Source of the DNA: Xanthomonas indica
Lineage (GTDB): Bacteria; Pseudomonadota; Gammaproteobacteria; Xanthomonadales; Xanthomonadaceae
Assembly (NCBI RefSeq): GCF_040529045.1
Contig: NZ_CP131914.1
Location: 257,001 to 321,000 of the forward strand
Length of the DNA stretch: 64,000 bases
Reading direction: 5' to 3'
Below the pieces are notes generated by a model that saw only the letters and a program-made list of their open reading frames with translations, made no database searches and was not told the origin of the DNA. The translations under genes were made by a program, and so were the position numbers. Numbering within the stretch: the first letter of the stretch is position 1; the number at the start of each line of letters is the position of its first letter. Shown here in pieces: positions 18,059 through 26,928 of the stretch.

Positions 18059-19563
18059 GGTGCCACCGCCAGCGGCGCGCTCAGCGGCGAGGTCGCGCCG
18101 TCGTCGCTGGTGACGGTGGCGGTGAGCGTGGCCAGACCCGTGCTGTCGCCATCCAGCGGCAGCGCGAAGCGGCCCTGCCCCTGTGCATCCACCGGCGCCT
18201 CGACGCGGCCGAGATAGCGTTCGGCTTCGTCGTCGCCAGGGCGGCGGTTGCCGAACAGTTCCACCGTGTACAGATGGCCGGGGCGGCCGAAGAAGCTGCC
18301 CTGCACCTGCGGCACGCCGGCCCCGCGCGCGATCGCGCGCAACTGCGGGGCGGCCTGGCCGAAGTTCGGCGGCGGTTGGCAGCCGTCGGCCGCGGCGGCG
18401 CCGCAGATCGCCGCGCGCTTGCGCGGATCCGGATCGACGCCGATGCCGCGCGAGCCGACGAAGGGCGCATGTTCCAGGCCCGGCACGCCGAACACGATAG
18501 CGCCGCGCGGCTGGCCCGGCACGCAGGCGCCGCCGGCGAAACAGCGTTCGATCTTCAGGCCGTTGCCGGACAGCAGGTTGGCGCTGAACCGGTTGGGTTC
18601 GCTGCGCGGCTGCGGACGCACCGCGATGCCGATGCCGTTGCCGACCAGGCGGTTGCCCTCGATCAGGTTGTCGCGGCCGCTGACGCTGACCCCGATCGAA
18701 TTGCCGGCGAAGTCGTTGTCGGCGATGGTGTTGCGGTTGCCCCAGTTGATCTGCAGCCCGTCGGAGTAACGCTCGAAGCGGTTGCGTAGCACGGTGTTGT
18801 CGTTGCCCCACAGGATCTCGATGCCCTGCGAAGGCTCGGGGTTGGCGTCGGTGGAGCGGAACACGTTGTCCGCCACCAGGTTCCAGGCCGCGCCGCGGGT
18901 CAGCTCCAGGCCGTCGCCGTTGTCGAGGAAGGTGTTGCGCTCGATGCGGTTGCGCACCGTGGTGGTGGCGGTGGACTGGCCGTTGCCGTCGTCGCCGGTC
19001 AGCATCACCCCGGCGCCGCCGTGGTTGGCGACGATGCGGTTGTCGCGCAGCACATTGTCGCTGGCGCGGTTGATCAGTACGCCGATGCAGAAGTTGCGGA
19101 TCTCCAGGCCGCTCAGTTCCACGCCATGGGTATCGCGCAGCACCAGGCCCGGCAGCGTGGTGCTGCGCACGTTGGTGCCGAACTGGCCCTTCTCCGCACC
19201 CGGGCAGGCGGCGGTGCCCTTGCCCTGGATGTAGCCGGCGCCGTCGATGGCGATGTACTGGCCATCGTGCGCCCGCGCCAGGCCCACCACCTGCAGCGGC
19301 CCCTGCAGCGCCGGCAGCGGCGCGCGCGGGCGGATCACGTACGGCGGCGCGCCCACCGCGGCGATCTCGATGCGGTAGCGGCCGGGCGCCTGGTTGGCGG
19401 TGGTGATCGCCCAGCGCAGGGAGCCCGGGGCGGCGTCGTCGGCGTAGCGATCCACGGTGAGCACGCTGCGCTCCGGCGGCGGCGGCTCGGCCTGGTAGGC
19501 GCGCACGGCACCGGGAAGCAGGGCCGCGAGCAGGGCCAGGCCGCGGGAAAACGCACAGGACAT
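18055..19563 (-). CDS. quiC: Exported right-handed beta-helix protein, candidate QuiC-type 3-dehydroshikimate dehydratase
   Basis: 502 residues with a signal peptide (cleavage about residue 22, GAVRA-YQ). The middle (residues ~130-330) is a parallel beta-helix with repeated N-x-(I/V)-x-x-N turns: NVLRDNRIVANH, NRIERNTFLDN, NLVADNVF, NTVLRNRFER, NTIADNDFAGN, NLIEGNRLVGN. Cys-rich loops (CFAGGACVPG) follow, then a beta-rich C-terminal domain. Parallel beta-helix proteins of this size occur as the dehydroshikimate dehydratase of the Acinetobacter qui operon, as I recall. Context (first gene ahead of porin and QuiB) makes that role likely here. A pectin-lyase-like activity on plant material is the alternative. 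Confidence 0.68.
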   Translation of the reverse strand: MSCAFSRGLALLAALLPGAVRAYQAEPPPPERSVLTVDRYADDAAPGSLRWAITTANQAPGRYRIEIAAVGAPPYVIRPRAPLPALQGPLQVVGLARAHDGQYIAIDGAGYIQGKGTAACPGAEKGQFGTNVRSTTLPGLVLRDTHGVELSGLEIRNFCIGVLINRASDNVLRDNRIVANHGGAGVMLTGDDGNGQSTATTTVRNRIERNTFLDNGDGLELTRGAAWNLVADNVFRSTDANPEPSQGIEILWGNDNTVLRNRFERYSDGLQINWGNRNTIADNDFAGNSIGVSVSGRDNLIEGNRLVGNGIGIAVRPQPRSEPNRFSANLLSGNGLKIERCFAGGACVPGQPRGAIVFGVPGLEHAPFVGSRGIGVDPDPRKRAAICGAAAADGCQPPPNFGQAAPQLRAIARGAGVPQVQGSFFGRPGHLYTVELFGNRRPGDDEAERYLGRVEAPVDAQGQGRFALPLDGDSTGLATLTATVTSDDGATSPLSAPLAVAP

Positions 19564-19668
19564 GCACCATCTCCAACAGAATCGGGACCGCGCCGGCGGC
19601 AGGCGGCGCCGCGGCCGCCGGTGGCGCACGCGTCGTGCGCTGCCAGGCGCCGGAACAGGGGCAACGCT

Positions 19669-19727
19669 AGTTTTATCGCAGTGCACCATTCAAGTGCGAA
19701 TATCGATTGTCGGTGCGTTTATCGCAC
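19669..19727 (-). promoter_or_regulatory. Cluster of three IclR/PcaR-like half-palindromes upstream of quiC
   Basis: Three related elements read on the minus strand towards quiC: GTGCGATAAACGCAC (19713-19727), AATCGATATTCGCAC (19694-19708) and ACTGCGATAAAACT (19669-19682). The first matches GTTCGATAATCGCAC, the PcaR-type box as I recall it, at 13 of 15 positions, and resembles the palindrome before quiA. Three repeats are also the known layout for PcaU/PobR operators. They lie 106-164 bp upstream of the quiC start, in an AT-richer patch. Confidence 0.5.
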
Positions 19728-19804
19728 AATCGGATCTTGGCCGCGTCGAACCCCGGCGCTTTGGGAGCGGCGGTGCAACCACGGCACATGCCAGGTGCGT
19801 GGCG

Positions 19805-20413
19805 CTACGCGGCGGCGGCGGCGGCCTTGCGCGCGATCAGCCGATGCACGCGCTTGCCGGAGGAGGCGCTGATGACTTCGTGGTCGTCGAGCACCTGCAT
19901 GCCGCCGCCCAGCGCCGCACGCATCCGCGCCGCATCCAGCACGGTATACAGGCGGCCGTGCGCATCGCGCGGCGCGTCGTTTCCGGCCACCCGCCAGCTC
20001 AGGTACAAGGTGCCCTCCGGCATCAGCAGCTCGGCCAGCCGCGCGGCGGCGGCGGCCGCGTCCGCCTGGTCGAGATGCATCACCACCGTTTCGCACAGCA
20101 CGTTGCGAAACGCGCCGGACGGGACGCCGTCCAGCGCCGGCAACGCGGCCAGCTCGAACCGCAGGCCGCGGTAGCGCCGCCGCGCCTCCTCGAGCAGCCC
20201 GGCGCTCGCGTCGTAGCCGCACACCTCGAAACCGCGCGCTGCGAGCCAGGCCGTATCGCGCCCCGCGCCGCAGCCGACGTCGGCGGTCGGCCCCGGCGCG
20301 AAATGCCGGCGGAGCAGTGCGTACATGTCCTCGGGCGCGGCCTGGTCGCGCCAGTCCTGCGCATAGCGCGCGGCATCGGCGTCGTAGGCCGCGACGGTCG
20401 GGCGATCCACCAT
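19805..20413 (-). CDS. Class I SAM-dependent methyltransferase
   Basis: 202 residues, cytosolic. Motif I is DVGCGAGRDTAWLA (near residue 50) with the acidic end of beta2 in VCGYDAS. Later segments VLCETVVMHLDQ and LYLSWRV correspond to the post-motifs of the UbiE/Methyltransf_11 type. The substrate cannot be told. The ATG at 20413 (MVDRPTVAAYDADA) is chosen because it places a YDADAARYAQDW helix at the very N-terminus, as usual. The gene is alone; its 3' end points towards the quiC promoter. Confidence 0.82.
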   Translation of the reverse strand: MVDRPTVAAYDADAARYAQDWRDQAAPEDMYALLRRHFAPGPTADVGCGAGRDTAWLAARGFEVCGYDASAGLLEEARRRYRGLRFELAALPALDGVPSGAFRNVLCETVVMHLDQADAAAAAARLAELLMPEGTLYLSWRVAGNDAPRDAHGRLYTVLDAARMRAALGGGMQVLDDHEVISASSGKRVHRLIARKAAAAAA

Positions 20414-20571
20414 GGCGATTGCTCCGCGACGGCGTCGCACGACGCCCGGCGTAGCTTAGCCCTTGTGTGCGACAGGCGTCGGGGGACGCGCCCGCCGCGG
20501 CAGCCGGCCCGAGCGAGCGCGGTATCATCGGCGCCCGCGTGGCCGCCGGCCGCCCACCGCCGGAGAGCGCC

Positions 20572-21123
20572 ATGTCCCCGATCCGCCCATACCTCGACAA
20601 GACCCCGCAGCTGGGCGCGCGCGTCTACGTGGACCCGGCCTGCACCCTGATCGGCGACGTGGAACTGGCGGACGACGTGTCGGTGTGGCCGGGCACGGTG
20701 ATCCGCGGCGACGTCAACTACGTGCGCATCGGCGCGCGCAGCAACATCCAGGACGGCACCATCATCCACGTCAGCCACCACAGCCCGTTCAACGCCGCCG
20801 GCTACCCGACCCTGATCGGCGCGGACGTGACCGTCGGCCACGGCACCATCATCCACGCCTGCACCATCGAGGACCTGTGCCTGATCGGCATGGGCGCCTG
20901 CATCCTCGACGGCGCCACGGTGAAGAAGTACGGCTTCGTCGGCGCCGGTGCGGTGGTCGGCCCGGGCAAGACCGTCGGCGAAGGCGAACTGTGGCTGGGC
21001 AATCCCGCACGCAAGGCGCGCATGCTCAGCGACAAGGAGATCGAGAGCCTGCACTACTCGGCACAGCACTACGTGCGGCTGAAGGACCGCTACCTGGCCG
21101 CGGCCACGGCCGCGCCGCAGTAG
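20572..21123 (+). CDS. Gamma-type carbonic anhydrase family protein (YrdA-like hexapeptide repeat)
   Basis: 183-residue left-handed beta-helix trimer. Hexapeptide repeats run from residue ~18 to 150 (IGDVEL, VSVWPG, VIRGDV, IGARSN, IQDGTI, IGADVT, VGHGTI). The three metal-ligand histidines of the YrdA/gamma-CA type lie in IIHVSHHSP, TVGHGTIIHAC. Enzymatic activity of this subgroup is often uncertain. ATG 20572 follows GGAGAGCGCC, a good ribosome-binding site. The flanking genes look unrelated. Confidence 0.88.
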   Translation: MSPIRPYLDKTPQLGARVYVDPACTLIGDVELADDVSVWPGTVIRGDVNYVRIGARSNIQDGTIIHVSHHSPFNAAGYPTLIGADVTVGHGTIIHACTIEDLCLIGMGACILDGATVKKYGFVGAGAVVGPGKTVGEGELWLGNPARKARMLSDKEIESLHYSAQHYVRLKDRYLAAATAAPQ

Positions 21124-21132
21124 CCCGCACCG

Positions 21133-21702
21133 CTACTCGGCCGCCAGCGCCAGCAAGGCGCGGCCGATCGGGCGCGGCGTCTCGCTACGCAGCACCACGC
21201 TGGTGGTCACCGCACCGAAGCGCGCCAGGGCGTCGATGACCGGCTCCAGCTGCGCCGGCGCAGGCACCAGCACGCGCAGCACGAAGCAGTCCTCGCCGGT
21301 CACCCGATGCACGTCCAGCACCTGCGGCATCTGCGCGAACAGGTCCAGGCAGGCGCCGATCTGCGCATGCGTGGTGCGCAGGCGGACGATAGCCGAGGTC
21401 GCCAGGCCCAGCGCGCGCGGATCGACCCGGGCGGTATAGCCGGTGATCACGCCCTGCTCCTCGAGCCGGCGCACACGCTCGGACATCGCCGGCTGCGACA
21501 GCCCGATGCGCCGCCCCAGCGCCGCCAGGGCGATGCGTCCGTCGCACTGCAGCGCCTCCAGGATCGCGTAGTCCAGGGCATCGCCCCGCCAGGTTTTCGC
21601 CGCCACTTGCCTCGCCCCCTCGTCACGCACCGTGGATTCATCGGAAAAACGCCGCATGAGCCGATGCATTGCCATGGCGATGCCGGGCAGGCATCGCGAC
21701 AC
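21133..21702 (-). CDS. Lrp/AsnC family transcriptional regulator
   Basis: Feast/famine-type regulator, up to 189 residues. It has an N-terminal winged HTH (LDYAILEALQCDGRIALAAL then IGLSQPAMSERVRRLEEQG near residues 35-85) and a C-terminal RAM/ligand domain (VLDVHRVTGEDCFVLRVLV). The start is uncertain: GTG 21702 leaves only 29 bp to the divergent hydrolase gene, so an internal ATG (21675, 21669 or 21657, MRRFSDE) is more plausible. It probably regulates itself and perhaps the divergent gene. The ligand is unknown. Confidence 0.85.
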   Translation of the reverse strand: MSRCLPGIAMAMHRLMRRFSDESTVRDEGARQVAAKTWRGDALDYAILEALQCDGRIALAALGRRIGLSQPAMSERVRRLEEQGVITGYTARVDPRALGLATSAIVRLRTTHAQIGACLDLFAQMPQVLDVHRVTGEDCFVLRVLVPAPAQLEPVIDALARFGAVTTSVVLRSETPRPIGRALLALAAE

Positions 21703-21731
21703 TCATGCTTTCTTCCAACGGAGCGTAGCGC

Positions 21732-22292
21732 ATGCAGGACGTGGTGATCGTACCGGGCATCGGCGACTCGGGGCCGCAGCACTGGCAAACCCTCTGGCAG
21801 CAGCACGACCCGCGCATGCGCCGGCTGCAGCCGGACTCGTTCGCCCACCCGCAGCTGCACGACTGGCTGCGCGCGCTCGACCGCTGCGTGCAGCACTGCG
21901 CCACGCCGCCGCTGCTGGTCGCGCACAGCCTGGGCTGCCTGCTGGTCGCGCATTGGGCCGCGCGTGCCGAACGCCTGCCACGCGGCGCCTTCCTGGTCGC
22001 GGTGCCCGACCCGGACAGCGCCGCGTTTCCGCATGCGCACGCCGCCAGTTTCGTGCCGGTGCCGACCGCACCGCTGCCGTTTCCCAGCCTGATCGTGGCC
22101 AGCAGCGACGATCCGTACGCGGCGCCGTCCTACAGCCGCCGTTGCGCGGCCGACTGGGGCAGCGGACTGGTCGCACTCGACCGCCAGGGACATCTCAATG
22201 CGGCCAGCGGCCTGGGCGCATGGCCGCACGGCGCGCAGTTGCTGGCCGCCTTCGACGCCGGCCTCGGACCTGCGCCGGCCTCCCCCGCCTGA
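21732..22292 (+). CDS. RBBP9/YdeN-type serine hydrolase
   Basis: Small alpha/beta hydrolase of 186 residues, cytosolic. RBBP9/YdeN family marks: N-terminal VIVPGIGDSGPQHWQT, nucleophile elbow VAHSLGCLL (Ser near residue 68), Asp in ASSDDPYA, and His in RQGHLNAASGLG near the end. Natural substrate unknown. It is divergent from the Lrp-type regulator across about 30 bp, so regulation by that protein is plausible. Confidence 0.88.
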   Translation: MQDVVIVPGIGDSGPQHWQTLWQQHDPRMRRLQPDSFAHPQLHDWLRALDRCVQHCATPPLLVAHSLGCLLVAHWAARAERLPRGAFLVAVPDPDSAAFPHAHAASFVPVPTAPLPFPSLIVASSDDPYAAPSYSRRCAADWGSGLVALDRQGHLNAASGLGAWPHGAQLLAAFDAGLGPAPASPA

Positions 22293-22429
22293 GCGCCACC
22301 GACGCAGCGCCGGCGGGATGCCGCGCGGCGCCGTGGGCCGGGAAAAAGCGTGCTCGCGACTGGCGCGCCGCGCGCGCTTGCGCGACACTATGCGTCTCTG
22401 GCGTGGGGACGCCACCGAATGGAATCGCG

Positions 22430-23341
22430 ATGATCACGACTTCGCTGCGCGGCCTGCTGGCCGCTTTTTTCTGTGCGCTGTGCACCACCGCCGTTCCGGC
22501 GCTGGCCCAGGACAGCGGCCCGGACATGACCGCCGAGCAGTTCGTCGGTTCGCTGCATTTCCGCGACGGCCATATCGAACTGCCGCAGGCCAAGGTGCAT
22601 TTCGACCTCGGCCCGGCGTTCCGCTTCCTGGACAAGACCGACGCGCGCCGGGTGCTGGAGAGCTACTGGGGCAACCCGCCCGACGACGACGTGCTGGGCC
22701 TGATCGTGCCGCGCCATCCCGCGCTCGACGAGAAGGGCAGCTGGGCGGTGGTGGTCACCTATTCGGACGATGGCTACGTGTCCGACGAGGACGCCAGCAA
22801 GATCGACTACCAGGCCATGCTCAAGGACATGCAGGACGAGACGCGCGAGTCCAACGCGCAGCGCAAGAAGGCCGGCTACGAGCAGGTCGACCTGATCGGC
22901 TGGGCCGTGCCGCCGCGCTACGACACCGGCAGCAAGAAGCTGTATTGGGCGCGCGAGCTGGCGTTCGCGGGCGAGCGCGAGCACACCCTCAACTACGACA
23001 TCCGCGTGCTCGGCCGGCATGGCTACCTCAGCCTCAATGCAGTCTCGGGCATGGGCGAACTGGCGCAGGTGCGCGAGGGCATGCAGCAACTGCTGCCGAT
23101 GGCCGAGTTCGACAGCGGCGCGCGCTATGCCGACCACAACCCGTCCACCGACAAGATCGCCAGCTACGGCCTGGCCACCCTGATCGGCGGCGGCCTGGCG
23201 GCCAAGGCCGGCCTGTTCGCCAAGCTCGGCCTGCTGCTGGCCAAGGCCTGGAAGCTGGTGCTGGTCGGCCTGATGGCCCTGGTCGCCGGCGTGCGCAAGC
23301 TGTTCTCCGGGCGCCAGCGCGACGGCGGCACGGTGCGCTGA
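22430..23341 (+). CDS. DUF2167 membrane-anchored exported protein
   Basis: 303 residues. Signal peptide at residues 1-27 (LLAAFFCALCTTAVPALAQ), a DUF2167 globular part that begins with the family motif LHFRDGHIELPQAKVHFDL, has the WAVVVTYSDDGYVSDEDASKIDY segment in the middle, and ends with two C-terminal hydrophobic helices (residues ~240-290) and a basic tail. The biochemical role is unknown. ATG 22430 is chosen because it starts the signal peptide directly. Monocistronic by spacing. Confidence 0.85.
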   Translation: MITTSLRGLLAAFFCALCTTAVPALAQDSGPDMTAEQFVGSLHFRDGHIELPQAKVHFDLGPAFRFLDKTDARRVLESYWGNPPDDDVLGLIVPRHPALDEKGSWAVVVTYSDDGYVSDEDASKIDYQAMLKDMQDETRESNAQRKKAGYEQVDLIGWAVPPRYDTGSKKLYWARELAFAGEREHTLNYDIRVLGRHGYLSLNAVSGMGELAQVREGMQQLLPMAEFDSGARYADHNPSTDKIASYGLATLIGGGLAAKAGLFAKLGLLLAKAWKLVLVGLMALVAGVRKLFSGRQRDGGTVR

Positions 23342-23514
23342 TCGGCGCCGCCGGCGCGCTGGGCAATTCACGCCTTGCCGGCTAAAGTGCCGCTTCGGAA
23401 GCAGGACGCAGTCGAGAGCAGCATGCCGCCACAGGCAGCCGGCCGAACGGAAGGACGGCCTCCCCACATCGCAGGCGCCCCTGTCCGCCGCGCCGCGCGG
23501 CGGCGGTGAACCGC

Positions 23515-24192
23515 ATGCTCGATACCTACCGCGAGGTCATCACGCCCGAGGGCGTGCCGCTGCAGTTGCCGGCCGCTGGCGCGGTGCCGCGCGCGCTGGC
23601 CTGGTTGATCGACCTGGCGCTGCGCTTCGCCCTGCTCACCGCGATGGGCATGTTCCTCGGCCTGCTCGGCGGCCTCGGCCAGGGCCTGTACCTGGTGGCG
23701 ATGTTCCTGGTGTTCTGGGGCTACCCGATCGTGCTGGAGGGCTGGCGTGGCCAGACCCTCGGCAAGCAGGCGCTGGGCCTGCGCGTGGTGGCGCGCGACG
23801 GCGCGCCGGTGGGGTGGATGGCGGCGATCACCCGCAACCTGCTGCGCACCGTGGACATGCTGCCGTTCGGCTATGCGGTCGGGCTGATCGCCTGCCTGTT
23901 CGATGCGCATTCGCGGCGCCTGGGCGATCTGGTCGCAGGCACGCTGGTGGTGCACCAGCCGCCGCGCGAGGACGCGGCGCTGCCGCCGATCGCCAGCGCG
24001 CTCGCGCCACCACGGCCGCTGCTGCCGGCCGAACAGACCGCGCTGATCGCCTTCGCCGAGCGCGCGCCTCGGCTCACCCCCGAGCGGCAGTTGGAGCTGG
24101 CCGCGCTGGCGCAGCCGCTGACCGACGCGGCCGGCCAGGCCGGGGTGCTGCGCCTGTATGCGATGGCCAACTGGCTGCTGGGCCGCCGATGA
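23515..24192 (+). CDS. RDD family membrane protein
   Basis: 225 residues. RDD domain at residues ~20-150 with three to four TM helices; the signature Arg of the first helix and the Asp of ALAWLIDLALRF are seen, as is GKQALGLRVVARDG. The C-terminal third is cytosolic. First gene of a tightly packed six-gene operon (RDD, SpoIIM, DUF4129, DUF4350, MoxR, DUF58) with 4-bp ATGA overlaps. Function in bacteria is poorly known. GTG 23506 is an alternative start three codons upstream. Confidence 0.85.
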   Translation: MLDTYREVITPEGVPLQLPAAGAVPRALAWLIDLALRFALLTAMGMFLGLLGGLGQGLYLVAMFLVFWGYPIVLEGWRGQTLGKQALGLRVVARDGAPVGWMAAITRNLLRTVDMLPFGYAVGLIACLFDAHSRRLGDLVAGTLVVHQPPREDAALPPIASALAPPRPLLPAEQTALIAFAERAPRLTPERQLELAALAQPLTDAAGQAGVLRLYAMANWLLGRR

Positions 24193-25232
24193 AGCAGGAA
24201 CAGTTCGTCCTGCGCCATCAGCACGAGTGGCAGGCGTTCGAGGCCTGGCTGCAGCGCAGCGGCAGCGGACGCAAGCCGGCGAAGGCCGCCGACACCGCCG
24301 TCGACCCCAAGCACGCGGCCGTGCCAGACCAGCCGCCGCCGCTCGCCGACGAAGACATGCCGGCACGCTACCGGCGCGTGTGCCATCAACTGGCGCTGGC
24401 GCGCAGGCGCGGCTACAGCCCGCAGGTCACCGCGCGCCTGCAGCACCTGATGCAGCAGGGCCATACCGTCCTGTACCGGGCGCCGCGTCCGCGCTGGCGG
24501 CGCGCGGCGGAGTTCCTGCTCGCCGAGTTCCCGCAGTTGGTGCGCAGCCAGGCCGGCTACATGGCCGCGGCCACCGCGCTGTTCGTGGTGCCGCTGGTGA
24601 CCCTCTTCGTGCTGCTGCAGTTCCGGCCGGAACTGATCCACGGGCTGATGGACCCGATGCAGGTCAGCCAGCTCGAACGCATGTACGACCCGGCCGCCAG
24701 CGCACAGAAGCTCGGTCGCGACAGCGGCACCGACTGGCAGATGTTCGGCCACTACATCATGAACAACATCAGCATCGGCCTGCGCACCTTCGCCAGCGGC
24801 CTGCTGGCGGGGCTGGGCACGGTGCTGGTGCTGCTGTTCAACGGCATCACCATCGGCTCGGTGGCCGGGCACCTGCACCAGATCGGCTACGGCGTCACCT
24901 TCTGGCGCTTCGTCGCCGGGCATGCGCCGTTCGAACTGACGGCGATCGTGATCGCCGGCGGCGCCGGCCTGCAACTGGGACTGAAGGTATTGGCGCCGGG
25001 ACGACGGCGGCGCATCGATGCGCTGGTGGAGGGCGGCAGGATCGGCGCCCGGCTATGCCTGGGCGTGGCGGCAATGTTGCTGGTGGCCGCCTTCATCGAG
25101 GCGTTCTGGTCGTCCATCGCGACCGTGCCGGCGTGGATCAAGTACAGCGTGTCGGCGGTGCTGTGGACGCTGGTGCTGACGTGGCTGTGGCGCGGCGGGC
25201 GCGGCCGGGCGGAGGCCATCGATGCGGATTGA
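24189..25232 (+). CDS. Stage II sporulation protein M-like (SpoIIM) membrane protein
   Basis: 347 residues. A soluble N-terminus (residues 1-110) is followed by the SpoIIM/DUF95 membrane domain of about five helices, with YIMNNISIGLRTFASGLLAGLG and NGITIGSVAGHLH, the most conserved family stretch. Non-spore-forming bacteria carry this gene next to RDD, MoxR and DUF58 genes. It overlaps the RDD gene by ATGA and the next gene by 11 bp. Confidence 0.85.
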   Translation: MKQEQFVLRHQHEWQAFEAWLQRSGSGRKPAKAADTAVDPKHAAVPDQPPPLADEDMPARYRRVCHQLALARRRGYSPQVTARLQHLMQQGHTVLYRAPRPRWRRAAEFLLAEFPQLVRSQAGYMAAATALFVVPLVTLFVLLQFRPELIHGLMDPMQVSQLERMYDPAASAQKLGRDSGTDWQMFGHYIMNNISIGLRTFASGLLAGLGTVLVLLFNGITIGSVAGHLHQIGYGVTFWRFVAGHAPFELTAIVIAGGAGLQLGLKVLAPGRRRRIDALVEGGRIGARLCLGVAAMLLVAAFIEAFWSSIATVPAWIKYSVSAVLWTLVLTWLWRGGRGRAEAIDAD

Positions 25233-26928
25233 GCGCCTGGACGTGGTGCTGCGCGCACGCTCGGCCTGGGAAGCGATGGAACTGGGCAGCGCCCTGGTCC
25301 GCCGCCACGCCGGGGCGATCTGGAAGCCCTGGCTGCTGGTCACCCTGCCGCTGTTCGCCGTGCTCAACCTCGGCGCCTGGGCGATCGACCAACTGTGGCT
25401 GGCGCCGCTGCTGCTGTGGTGGCTGAAGCCGGTGCTGGACCGGATTCCGCTGTTCGTGATCTCGCGCGCGGTGTTCGGCGACGTGCCGCGCGTGCGCGAC
25501 ACCGTGCGCGCGCAGGGCACCTGGGGCTGGCGCACCCTGCTCGGCTACCTGACCTGGCGCCGGCTGAGCCCGGCGCGCAGCGTGTTCATGCCGCTGGAGC
25601 TGCTGGAAGGCGCGAGCACCGACCAGCAGCGCGAGCGCCGCCGCACCCTGGGCGGGGCCGTCTACGGTCATGCGCTGTTGATGGCCACCGTGTACTGGCA
25701 TTTCGAGGCGATGCTGTGCCTGGCCTGCATCGCCACGATCTTCCTGTTCGTGCCCATCGACCTGCTGCCGGAAACCGCGCGCGCGGCCTGGTCGCTGATT
25801 GGCCAGCAGACCCCGGTGTGGGCCGACCTCGGCTTCAACGCCATCGGCTGGCTGGCGATGACCCTGATCGAACCGTTCTTCGTCGGCGCCGGCTTCGGCC
25901 TGTACCTCAACCGGCGCACCCAGCTCGAAGCCTGGGACGTGGAGATGGCGCTGCGCCGGATGGCCGCGCGCCTGCGCAATGCCGCGCCGCTGGCGCTGCT
26001 GTGCGTGGCCCTGCTCGCCGCACCGGCCGCAGCGCTGCGTGCGCAGCCGGTGGCCGACGACACGGCAGTGCAGACTGCGGCAGCGCCGGCCACAGCCGTC
26101 GACACGCGCGATGCCGATGGCGAGACCGCCACCAACTCGGACTCGGACTCGGACGCAGATGCCGACACCGACACCGATGCCGACGGCAAGACGCCTGCCG
26201 CACACGCCACCGAGCGCCACCACCATGGGGCGCGCCCGGTCCCCTTGGACGAGGTGTTCGACACCGTGCCCGCCGCCGATGCGCGCTTCGCCCGCGCCGC
26301 CGACCGCGCCTACGCCGACCCGCTGCTGACCGCCAAGCGCACCATCGGCTACTGGAAGAAGCGCAATCCCGACGAACCGCCGAAACCGGACGACAGCAAG
26401 GAGCGCACCCTCACCCCGTTTGGCGAATGGCTGCAGGCCGCAGGCCAGGCCATCGCCTTCGTCGGCAGATGGGGCATGTGGCTGCTGGCGGGGATCGTGC
26501 TGCTGGTGCTGCTGCTGACCGCCAAGCACTGGCTCCCATGGATGCGCGGCGGCGGACGCCGACGCGCGGCGGCGCCGGTGGCGCCGGAGCACGTGCCGGT
26601 GCTGGCGCCGCAGCCGCTGCCCGACGACGTGGCGACGGTGGCGCGGCGCGCCTGGCGCGAGGGCCGCCACCGCGACGCACTGGCGCTGCTGTACCGGGCC
26701 AGCGTGGCGACGCTGTGCGAGCGCGCCGACCTGGTGCTGCCGCCCAGCGCCACCGAGGCGCAGTGCCTGCGCGCCGCGCAGCGCCTGCCCGATGAGACCG
26801 ACCGCGGCCTGTTCGCGCGCATGGTGCGGGTCTGGCAGCACGCCGCCTACGCCGGCCGCCTGCCCGAGGACGGCGCCTTCGATGCGCTGGTCGACGACCT
26901 GCAGCGGCAGTTCCGGTGGCAGGCATGA
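25222..26928 (+). CDS. DUF4129 domain membrane protein
   Basis: 568 residues. The N-terminal half has about five TM helices (residues 30-260). A low-complexity, Asp/Thr-rich periplasmic linker (DSDSDADADTDTDADG, near 310-325) follows, then one TM helix near 410 and a C-terminal cytosolic DUF4129 module (AWREGRHRDALALLYRAS through QHAAYAGRLP). DUF4129 is the expected third component of MoxR/DUF58 operons. The repeated acidic linker may be length-variable between strains. Confidence 0.82.
   Translation: MRIERLDVVLRARSAWEAMELGSALVRRHAGAIWKPWLLVTLPLFAVLNLGAWAIDQLWLAPLLLWWLKPVLDRIPLFVISRAVFGDVPRVRDTVRAQGTWGWRTLLGYLTWRRLSPARSVFMPLELLEGASTDQQRERRRTLGGAVYGHALLMATVYWHFEAMLCLACIATIFLFVPIDLLPETARAAWSLIGQQTPVWADLGFNAIGWLAMTLIEPFFVGAGFGLYLNRRTQLEAWDVEMALRRMAARLRNAAPLALLCVALLAAPAAALRAQPVADDTAVQTAAAPATAVDTRDADGETATNSDSDSDADADTDTDADGKTPAAHATERHHHGARPVPLDEVFDTVPAADARFARAADRAYADPLLTAKRTIGYWKKRNPDEPPKPDDSKERTLTPFGEWLQAAGQAIAFVGRWGMWLLAGIVLLVLLLTAKHWLPWMRGGGRRRAAAPVAPEHVPVLAPQPLPDDVATVARRAWREGRHRDALALLYRASVATLCERADLVLPPSATEAQCLRAAQRLPDETDRGLFARMVRVWQHAAYAGRLPEDGAFDALVDDLQRQFRWQA

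Noticed and set aside
26130..26190. Asp/Thr-coding repeat as a possible CRISPR-like or VNTR array
   Set aside because: It is an in-frame low-complexity linker (DSDSDADADTD) in the DUF4129 protein.
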